A DNA stretch of 11,002 nt. It comes from CAIPVR01 sp049316905 (GTDB lineage Bacteria; Actinomycetota; Acidimicrobiia; Acidimicrobiales; Microtrichaceae). The notes beneath the pieces are model-generated. The model saw only the letters and a list, made by a program, of their open reading frames with translations, had not been told where the DNA came from and did no database searches. The position numbers and the translations under genes were made by a program. The stretch spans positions 1 through 11,002 of the forward strand of contig JBMOJH010000111.1 of the NCBI GenBank assembly GCA_049316905.1. The letters run 5' to 3'. Shown piece after piece: positions 6,754-11,002 of this stretch (within the stretch, counting starts at the first letter, position 1; the number at the start of each line of letters is the position of its first letter).

Positions 6754-6954
6754 TCAGGCGCCGCCCTCGTTGGCACCCTCGACGTGCCCGGCGTCCTCGG
6801 CCCCCTTCGGCGGCTTGCCCTCGCCGAACTCCACGAGCCCCTTGAGCACGTCCTTGGCCACGTCCTTGAGCGACTCGGGCTCGGCGAGGTGCGAGGGCGC
6901 GATGTTGGGCTCCCCGTCCTTGGTCTCCTGGAACTCCTGGTGGTCCTTGCTCAC
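6754..6954 (-). CDS. Small acidic hydrophilic protein, 66 residues
   Basis: I do not recognise this family. The GTG start at 6954 sits 7 bases after GGAGG on the minus strand, which favours it over in-frame ATGs further upstream. The product is hydrophilic and acidic, with HQEFQETKDGEPNIAPSHLA, a likely amphipathic helix around ESLKDVAKDVLKGLVEFGEG (27-46), and a Gly/Glu-rich tail. There is no cysteine, signal peptide or membrane segment. The amino-acid make-up (many Glu, Asp, Lys) and G/C third positions look like a true gene, unlike the Ser/Leu/Thr-rich frame opposite. It is convergent with the ARPP-1 gene and divergent from the 7030 gene. A small soluble or stress-type protein is possible, but that is a guess. 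Confidence 0.68.
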   Translation of the reverse strand: MSKDHQEFQETKDGEPNIAPSHLAEPESLKDVAKDVLKGLVEFGEGKPPKGAEDAGHVEGANEGGA

Positions 6955-7029
6955 GGCGACGCCTCCGGCACTCGGTGGGACCCCCATTCTGCCCGCTGCG
7001 CGCGCCGTCGATGCCATCGGGGGGTGCGC

Positions 7030-7725
7030 ATGAGGGGTCCCGCGGGATCGCCCGTCACCGATCCGGTCGTCGAGTGGCTCAGCGGTGAGGAGGCCGCCAG
7101 GGCCGCCCGCCGGTGGGCAGCCCGCCGCGGGCTGTCGCACCTGTGGGGCGACGTGCTCGGTACGGCGGTGGCCGACGCGCTCCGGCATCACCGGTCCCAT
7201 CCCGACTGGGAGGCCGAGAATCCCGCCGCGTACGGCACGACCCTGCTTCGTCGTGCGCTCGCCCGCGTCCTGTCCGCCGACCGGCCACCCGTGCCCGGCG
7301 GCGACGGTGAGCGCATCAGCTTCGTGCCGCTCGACGGGGTGGAGCTCCCCGAGGCCGGGGCGGTGCCCGACGCGCCGCACGACGGTCTCCTCGACGAGAT
7401 GAGGGCGACGGTCGAGGCGCTCGGCGGCCCCGGCTGGTTGGTCTCCGCGGCGCTGACCCACCTCACGCTGTCGGTCGACGAGGTGGACGCGCCCCGGGGC
7501 CTTCCCGCCCCCGTCGCCGGTTCCACGCCCCGGCAGGCCCACTGCTGGCCGGCGCTCGCGCTCGCCGGCGAGCACGACCTCTTCCCCGACGTCGACGGCG
7601 ACCCCCCGGCGCGTCGGCGCAAGCGGTCCCGCCGCATCCGCGCCGTGCTCGACCGGCTGGAGGCCGCCGCCGCGCGCGTCTGCGGCCCGCTGCCCGGCCA
7701 CGGCGGGGGTGATCACGATGGCTGA
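7030..7725 (+). CDS. Helical protein, possible remote sigma-factor relative
   Basis: The product is 231 residues, soluble, mostly helical. ATG 7030 follows a GGGGGG run (7019-7024). Residues 18-85 resemble in outline region 2 of an ECF sigma factor: a helix (EEAARAARRWAARRG), a second (DVLGTAVADALRHH), then NPAAYGTTLLRRALARVLSADR, which lines up with the usual Pro-x-x-W-Leu core of sigma region 2. After an acidic linker (105-125), a helical part with HCWPALALAGEHDLFP and a basic run (ARRRKRSRRIRAVLDRL, 194-210) ends the protein. A standard region 4 is not obvious. The stop overlaps the next gene's start by 8 bases (ATGGCTGA), so the two are translationally coupled. It could instead be an unrelated helical protein; the gene itself is well supported, the sigma idea weakly. 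Confidence 0.8.
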   Translation: MRGPAGSPVTDPVVEWLSGEEAARAARRWAARRGLSHLWGDVLGTAVADALRHHRSHPDWEAENPAAYGTTLLRRALARVLSADRPPVPGGDGERISFVPLDGVELPEAGAVPDAPHDGLLDEMRATVEALGGPGWLVSAALTHLTLSVDEVDAPRGLPAPVAGSTPRQAHCWPALALAGEHDLFPDVDGDPPARRRKRSRRIRAVLDRLEAAAARVCGPLPGHGGGDHDG

Positions 7726-9088
7726 ACCGCTCCCCGGGGGGGTCTACCCCCAGATCGACCTCGCGGCGATCGTGGTCGAACCCGCCGACGGCCTCGTCGA
7801 GGTCATCGGCCTCGCGCCCGCGGGCCCGGCGGGTGAGATCGTCGTCGAGCTGCCCGACGGCTCGGTCTGGGTCGTCGACCACGCGGACCCGGACCACCTG
7901 GTCCGCCTCGAGGTGCCGGGCGGTGACCCGGCCGGCTCCCCGTTGCTGCAGGTCCTCCTCGGGGGCGACACGGCCCTCCGGGTGGCCGACGCGGCGCGTG
8001 CCGGCGGGGCCGGCGGCACCCGGCTGCGCCCGTGGTCGACCGCGCCGCGGGGCTGGGAGGCGCTCGCGGCCGGGCGGGCGCTGCTCCAACTCGACCTGGC
8101 GGTCGACGGTGACCTTTCGCCGCTCACCCGGCTCGCCGCGGTGGCCCGGGTCGCCGACGACGTCGACGGAGCGCCCGTGGGCCGGTTGCTCGAGGAGGTG
8201 CTCGCCCACCGGCTCGGCCAGGCCGCCGGCCTGGCGCGCGACGCGTTGGAGGACCTCGGCGCCGCCGACGGCGCCATCGCGGGGCTCCCACCGGGGGTGC
8301 TGGAGGAACTGGCCGACGCCATGTACCCGCTCACGGCCCGGGTGAAGCCGTTCGGCGGCGACACCTTCGCCCTCACCGAGCTGGCCCATCGGCTGCAGGA
8401 ACTGGCACGGGAGCTGTGGGCCGGGTACCCGGCCGATGGCTCGGACGACACGCTGGTGACCGCCGGGGCCCTCGACGACCGCGACGTGCCGCTCATGGCT
8501 CCCGCGGTGCGCCTCGGCGCCGCGGTGCCCCTGCAACGTCCGTGGTTGGAGATCGTCGGCCCGGGTCACGGCCGGGTGCACGCCCCCGGGGCCGGGCCCG
8601 GCGACTGGGTGGTCGTGCTACGTGCCGACGGCCTGGCCCCGCTGGCACGGGTACCGCTCGACCGGACGGACGGGCCGGGCATGGTCGCCACCGTGGTGCT
8701 GCCGCCGCTGCTCGGTCCCCGCGACGTGGAGCTCCACGTGGTGTCGGCAGAGGACATCGGCCGACCCGCCACCACCGAACCCGGTCTCGACTCGGTGCGT
8801 CGGGCGGTCCGGGCCGGTCGCCGGGCCGCCCGTACGGAGCGCACGTTCGGTCCCCTGCGGGCCCGCGAGGACTGGGAGGACTGCGCGCGTCGCTGGGCCG
8901 AGGCGGGCGACGCCGACCGGGCATCCGCGGCGCTCCGTCGCGCCGGTGGCCGCGGCGGGGGTCCGTCGCCCTGGGCGGACCCGCCGCCGAGATCGGGTCG
9001 GCCCCGCGCCCGGCCCACCGGCCGCGGCCGCGGTCAGGGGGCGACCCTGCTGAGCGACTCGGTGGCCGCCACGCTCGACGACGGCTGA
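7718..9088 (+). CDS. Unrecognised 456-residue protein coupled to the preceding gene
   Basis: I cannot assign a family. ATG 7718 overlaps the previous stop; a GGGGG run (7705-7709) is 8 bases upstream. The N-terminal 75 residues are beta-rich (EIVVELPDGSVWVVDHADPD). A helical middle part (about 125-235) includes LARDALEDLG and LAHRLQELARELWAGYP. Residues about 270-350 are again beta-rich, with WVVVLRADG, ATVVLPPLLG and VELHVVSAEDIG. A basic helical stretch (RRAVRAGRRAARTER) leads to REDWEDCARRWAEAGDADRA, and a disordered Gly/Pro/Arg-rich tail ends the protein. There is no signal peptide or membrane helix. Coupling to the 7030 gene implies that the two products act together, for example as a regulator and its partner, which is inference. 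Confidence 0.8.
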   Translation: MAEPLPGGVYPQIDLAAIVVEPADGLVEVIGLAPAGPAGEIVVELPDGSVWVVDHADPDHLVRLEVPGGDPAGSPLLQVLLGGDTALRVADAARAGGAGGTRLRPWSTAPRGWEALAAGRALLQLDLAVDGDLSPLTRLAAVARVADDVDGAPVGRLLEEVLAHRLGQAAGLARDALEDLGAADGAIAGLPPGVLEELADAMYPLTARVKPFGGDTFALTELAHRLQELARELWAGYPADGSDDTLVTAGALDDRDVPLMAPAVRLGAAVPLQRPWLEIVGPGHGRVHAPGAGPGDWVVVLRADGLAPLARVPLDRTDGPGMVATVVLPPLLGPRDVELHVVSAEDIGRPATTEPGLDSVRRAVRAGRRAARTERTFGPLRAREDWEDCARRWAEAGDADRASAALRRAGGRGGGPSPWADPPPRSGRPRARPTGRGRGQGATLLSDSVAATLDDG

Positions 9089-9090
9089 CG

Positions 9091-9105
9091 CCGCCCCTCG
9101 GGCGG
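9091..9105. terminator. Short hairpin between convergent genes
   Basis: CCGCCC (9091-9096) pairs with GGGCGG (9100-9105) around a 3-base loop, in the 22-base gap between the stop codons at 9088 and 9111. It is short but well placed to end both transcripts. Confidence 0.5.
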
Positions 9106-9110
9106 TCGTG

Positions 9111-9560
9111 TCACGCCGTCGGCCGGACCGGTGGCAGGTCGTGGCGTTCGAGCCAGTCGCAGCTCGGCCGCAGGGCGGTCTCGAACCGGTCGGCGTCGTG
9201 GTGGTGGAACAGGTTCGCCGTGTACTCCCCGGGCGCCAGGCACTCGACCGCCGCGCCGGTGCCGCGCACGTCCGCGAACACCACCTCGGGATCGACCTCG
9301 CGGAGCAACCCGAACGCGAACCACGCGCAGGCCCGCCGTTCGTGCACCTCCACGAACTCGAGCTCGCCGTGGGCGGGCAGTGCCAGCACCACGTCGTGGA
9401 GGGCCACGTCATCTGCGAAGAACGGCACGTTGGCGATGCGGTAGTGGTCGCCGCCGACCGGCTCGGCCCAGAGGCACTCGGCCTGCACGGCCGCGCCGTC
9501 GAGGGGCACCCGCACGTGGGTGAGCCGGGGGCCGGGACGTTCCGGCACGGTGGTGGACAC
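9111..9560 (-). CDS. DUF4265 domain protein
   Basis: The product is 149 residues. The DUF4265 signature is at about 27-60: AECLWAEPVGGDHYRIANVP followed by FFADDVALHDVV, closely following the family pattern of LWAEP, a N-x-PFF turn and a D-V-V strand. The domain function is not known. The rest is acidic alpha-beta with one HHHD cluster (119-122) and three cysteines (C29, C78, C107) plus C134 near the end. The GTG start at 9560 is preceded on the minus strand by GGGAGGC, 5 to 6 bases upstream, which supports it. No signal peptide or membrane helix is seen. It faces the 7718 gene tail to tail and is divergent from bfd; no functional link to either is apparent. A long frame on the opposite strand is a shadow. 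Confidence 0.85.
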   Translation of the reverse strand: MSTTVPERPGPRLTHVRVPLDGAAVQAECLWAEPVGGDHYRIANVPFFADDVALHDVVLALPAHGELEFVEVHERRACAWFAFGLLREVDPEVVFADVRGTGAAVECLAPGEYTANLFHHHDADRFETALRPSCDWLERHDLPPVRPTA

Positions 9561-9687
9561 GGGCGCCTCCCGTGGTGGTCGGCCGCGACGGGCCGGGGGA
9601 GGGGAAGGGCCCGATCCTCGCCCGGCGACCCTCCGGGCGTCATCGGGGAGCGCGCCCCGGCCACGCGGAGCGGGGGAGGCCGAGGGG

Positions 9688-9715
9688 TTGCCATCCGCCG
9701 AGTGTTAGGTATGCT
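9688..9715 (+). promoter_or_regulatory. Promoter of bfd, probably leaderless
   Basis: TTGCCA (9688-9693) and TATGCT (9710-9715) are 16 bases apart. The -10 hexamer ends 6 bases before the ATG at 9722, which puts the expected transcript start on the ATG itself. No ribosome-binding sequence lies close to the ATG, consistent with leaderless translation, common in actinobacteria. Confidence 0.6.
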
Positions 9716-9723
9716 GAACCCAT
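9705..9723 (+). promoter_or_regulatory. Possible DtxR/IdeR-type iron box over the bfd promoter
   Basis: Starting with TTAGGT and including GAACCCA, this 19-base stretch matches the mycobacterial/corynebacterial iron-box consensus (TTAGGTTAGGCTAACCTAA) at 12 of 19 positions by my count, with both half-site cores (AGGT, AACC) kept. It covers the -10 element, so an iron-loaded repressor here would block transcription. This fits bfd, which in other bacteria is induced by low iron. The match is partial. Confidence 0.4.
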
Positions 9724-9925
9724 GGCGATCGCCTGCTCGTGCCACGGGGTCCGGGACCGCACCGTCGAGGATGCCATCGCGGCGGGTGCCCGCTCGGTGG
9801 ACCACGTGATGGACCTCTGTGGCGCCGGCACCAACTGCGGCGGGTGCGTCCCCACCATCGAGTCGCTGCTCGAGGCCGCCGGCGCGTGCGAGTCGGCCGT
9901 GTCGCTCAGCTCCTCCGCCGCCTGA
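9722..9925 (+). CDS. bfd: Bacterioferritin-associated ferredoxin, Bfd
   Basis: The product is 67 residues and carries the BFD-like [2Fe-2S] cluster: C5 and C7 (CSC) with C39 and C42 (CGGC), a Cys-X-Cys, 31-residue gap, Cys-X2-Cys spacing as in the Escherichia coli protein. The surrounding sequence, CHGVRDRTVEDAIAAGA and GAGTNCGGC then a helix, is typical. Two more cysteines (C33, C56) are not part of the cluster pattern. In the family, Bfd binds bacterioferritin and passes it electrons to reduce and release stored iron. The bacterioferritin gene follows 82 bases downstream, supporting the call. The ATG has no ribosome site and a promoter abuts it (9688-9715). The Ser/Ala-rich tail after 58 is longer than needed. 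BFD-like domains also occur in nitrite reductase and other enzymes, but here the stand-alone size fits Bfd. Confidence 0.93.
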   Translation: MAIACSCHGVRDRTVEDAIAAGARSVDHVMDLCGAGTNCGGCVPTIESLLEAAGACESAVSLSSSAA

Positions 9926-9949
9926 AGCCCCGCCCCACCCGTCGGTCCT

Positions 9950-9965
9950 CGGCCGTCACCGGCCG
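9950..9965. other. Small palindrome between bfd and bfr
   Basis: CGGCCG (9950-9955) pairs with CGGCCG (9960-9965) around TCAC. It lies in the bfd-bfr gap, just before a TAGGGT (9970-9975) that could be a -10 element for bfr. It may be a weak terminator for bfd, an operator, or chance; no good -35 sequence accompanies the TAGGGT. Confidence 0.25.
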
Positions 9966-10007
9966 TGCCTAGGGTGTGACCGCCCACGACACCAAGGAAC
10001 CGCCGCC

Positions 10008-10475
10008 GTGCAGGGAAACGCCGAGATCATCGAGCTGCTCAACGAGGTGCTCACCGCCGAGCTCACGGCGGTGAACCAGTACTTCATCCACGCCAAGATG
10101 TGCGGGAACTGGGGCTACGCGAAGCTCGAGTCGCACGTCCGTGACGAGTCGATCGACGAGATGCGTCACGCGGAGGCGCTCATCGAGCGGATCCTCTTCT
10201 TCGACGGCATCCCCAACCTGCAGCGTCTGCTGCCCCTGCGCGTGGGCGAGACGGTGGCCGAGCAGTTCCGCAACGACCTCGACGTGGAGTACGCGGCGGT
10301 GGAGCGGCTGAACCGCGGGATCGCCGCGGCGGTGGCCGCGGGCGACAACGGCACCCGGCACCTGCTGGAGGAGATCCTCGTGTCCGAGGAGTCCCACATC
10401 GACTGGCTGGAGACCCAGCTCGAGGCGATGCGCCAGGTGGGCGAGTCCGCCTACCTCGCCGAACAGCTCGGCTGA
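10008..10475 (+). CDS. bfr: Bacterioferritin, heme-type iron storage ferritin
   Basis: The product is 155 residues (family usual about 158). The GTG start gives MQGNAEIIELLNEVL, matching the standard Bfr N-terminus (MQG or MKGD), with AAGGA at 9993-9997 as a somewhat distant ribosome site. The di-iron ferroxidase ligands are all present: E18, E51, H54, E94, E127 and H130. M52 in SIDEMRHAEALIERI is the expected heme ligand at the subunit interface. Further hallmarks are LTAVNQYFIHAKM, GIPNLQ and ESHIDWLETQL. In the family 24 subunits form a cytoplasmic shell that oxidises ferrous iron and stores it as ferric mineral. Upstream bfd supplies the release partner. The stop is 18 bases from the convergent stop of the 10494 gene, with no clear hairpin between. 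Nothing is truncated or missing. Confidence 0.97.
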   Translation: MQGNAEIIELLNEVLTAELTAVNQYFIHAKMCGNWGYAKLESHVRDESIDEMRHAEALIERILFFDGIPNLQRLLPLRVGETVAEQFRNDLDVEYAAVERLNRGIAAAVAAGDNGTRHLLEEILVSEESHIDWLETQLEAMRQVGESAYLAEQLG

Positions 10476-10493
10476 GTCCGGTCGCGCCGCCGC

Positions 10494-10784
10494 TCAGGCG
10501 TCGGCGGCCACGTGGCCCTGGCGGGCGATCTCCTTCTCCACCTGTTCGTCGGTGATCGGCTTCTGGCCGAACGTCCCGTAGGCGGAGAACGCCATCCCCA
10601 CGCCCCACCCGAGGGTCACCCACAGCGGCCACGGCACACCGCCGCCCTTCGCGTCGGTGACGGCCCAGAGGACCCAGAGGAAGATGTTGATCACGACATA
10701 GGCGGCCAGTAGGCGCTGGAACGCCTGCTTGGCGTGGATGCGCTTGATGGCCTCGTCGCGGGCGGCGGAGTCGGTGGTGGTCAT
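10494..10784 (-). CDS. Two-transmembrane (2TM) domain protein
   Basis: The product is 96 residues. A charged N-terminus (RDEAIKRIHAKQAFQR, 9-24) leads to two hydrophobic segments, about 26-43 (AAYVVINIFLWVLW) and 52-70 (WPLWVTLGWGVGMAFSA), joined by a short Gly-rich loop. This is the layout of the 2TM domain family, small membrane proteins often seen next to or fused with sensor kinases and other regulators. The C-terminal tail (TDEQVEKEIARQG) is a charged helix; both ends probably face the cytoplasm. The function is unknown. ATG 10784 is preceded by a TACCGT only 6 bases away, so it may be leaderless. The gene converges with bfr and is divergent from the 10906 gene. Confidence 0.85.
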   Translation of the reverse strand: MTTTDSAARDEAIKRIHAKQAFQRLLAAYVVINIFLWVLWAVTDAKGGGVPWPLWVTLGWGVGMAFSAYGTFGQKPITDEQVEKEIARQGHVAADA

Positions 10785-10790
10785 GTCTCC

Positions 10791-10796
10791 ACGGTA
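10791..10796 (-). promoter_or_regulatory. -10 element TACCGT of the 2TM gene, likely leaderless
   Basis: On the minus strand TACCGT ends 6 bases (GGAGAC) before the ATG at 10784, so the expected transcript start falls on the ATG. GGAGA there is too close to act as a normal ribosome site. No good -35 hexamer was found. Confidence 0.4.
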
Positions 10797-10829
10797 CGGA
10801 TCAACCAGTCCGGATCGGTCGTGGGCGAC

Positions 10830-10845
10830 TGGGCCGTTCGGCCCA
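10830..10845. promoter_or_regulatory. 16-base palindrome in a divergent gap
   Basis: TGGGCCG and CGGCCCA are reverse complements separated by TT. The site lies between the divergent 2TM gene and the 10906 gene, where an operator for either or both would be expected. A short hairpin is the alternative. Confidence 0.3.
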
Positions 10846-10905
10846 TTTCCCTCGTGCCCCGCGCAAGGGTTCAACCGGGGCCGGGAGCCGGCCGATCGCG
10901 GTGAC

Positions 10906-11002
10906 ATGGCCCGCCCCGCCCCGCCCGACGACCGCCCCGACGACGACGACCGCCCCGAAGAACCGGCACCGGACGACCCGTCCGACGTCGACGCGCCCGC
11001 CG
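10906..11002 (+). CDS. Asp/Pro/Arg-rich protein start (3' partial)
   Basis: An open frame runs from ATG 10906 to the right edge, at least 32 residues. It reads MARPAPPDDRPDDDDRPEEP and continues with Asp, Pro and Ala, an acidic disordered N-terminus typical of many actinobacterial membrane or cell-envelope proteins that have a disordered leader. There is a GGGAG at 10883-10887, rather far from the ATG. No domain is visible, and the function cannot be judged from this part. The compositional bias fits coding sequence but also repeats of GAC/CCC codons that occur by chance in GC-rich DNA. Confidence 0.5.
   Translation, partial: MARPAPPDDRPDDDDRPEEPAPDDPSDVDAPA

Noticed and set aside
6952..6987. 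Upstream in-frame ATG codons as start of the 66-residue gene
   Set aside because: They lack a ribosome site, while the GTG at 6954 has GGAGG at proper spacing and the residues before it look unlike the rest of the protein.
6731..7033. Plus-strand frame after a strong Shine-Dalgarno-like sequence
   Set aside because: It is rich in Ser, Thr, Leu and TTG codons and is the antisense of the well-formed 66-residue gene; its start lies inside a perfect hairpin between convergent genes.
8618..9805. Long frames overlapping the DUF4265 gene and the end of the 7718 gene
   Set aside because: They span converging genes and carry no domain; the DUF4265 signature and its ribosome site support the 9111-9560 frame.
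9966..9984. Iron box before bfr around CCTAGGGTGTGACC
   Set aside because: Only a short AGGGT-like core matches and there is no second half-site; too weak to report.
1..11002. CRISPR arrays, tRNA or rRNA genes, insertion sequences, tandem repeats
   Set aside because: No regularly spaced direct repeats, cloverleaf-type sequence, transposase or integrase motif was seen on either strand.

Overview
The window is very GC-rich, has strong G/C preference at third codon positions, uses GTG as well as ATG starts, and shows at least two promoters that look leaderless. Together with the protein types this suggests a high-GC actinobacterium, possibly of the Acidimicrobiia; that placement is inference, since no rRNA or other marker gene is present. 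I see no tRNA, rRNA, CRISPR array, insertion sequence or integrase. Genes are densely packed: no gene-free stretch exceeds about 160 bases (the longest is 9561-9721).

Layout. (1) 3-629 (+): C-terminal part of a proline-rich, single-pass membrane protein with a pseudopilin-like ending, cut by the left edge. (2) 727-3102 (+): a 791-residue type I sulfatase of the large actinobacterial AtsD-like type. It converges on the next gene across a very strong bidirectional hairpin. (3) 3185-3916 (-): a von Willebrand factor A (VWA) protein with an intact metal-binding motif, divergent from (4) 4042-5658 (+), a 538-residue multidomain protein. That protein appears to combine two sliding-clamp-like repeats, a YbjN/type III secretion chaperone-like (TY-Chap) module and a C-terminal DUF3293 module. 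(5) 5724-6662 (+): an ARPP-1-family protein, ending at a perfect 15-bp hairpin shared with the convergent gene (6) 6754-6954 (-), a 66-residue acidic protein. (7, 8) 7030-7725 and 7718-9088 (+): a translationally coupled pair. The first is a small helical protein that may be a remote sigma-factor relative; the second is unrecognised. (9) 9111-9560 (-): a DUF4265 protein. (10, 11) 9722-9925 and 10008-10475 (+): bacterioferritin-associated ferredoxin (bfd) and bacterioferritin (bfr), an iron storage and release pair with a possible DtxR/IdeR-type box over the bfd promoter. (12) 10494-10784 (-): a two-transmembrane-segment protein. (13) 10906-end (+): the start of an Asp/Pro-rich protein cut by the right edge.

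Working together. The only pair whose joint function is well established is bfd-bfr: Bfr stores iron as ferric mineral and Bfd delivers electrons to release it. The divergent VWA gene, the clamp/TY-Chap/DUF3293 gene and the ARPP-1 gene are adjacent, and a short TGTCACA-containing motif recurs in the gaps around them. They are the best candidates here for an undescribed functional group, but this rests on neighbourhood and a small shared motif only. The sulfatase would need a formylglycine-generating enzyme encoded elsewhere.
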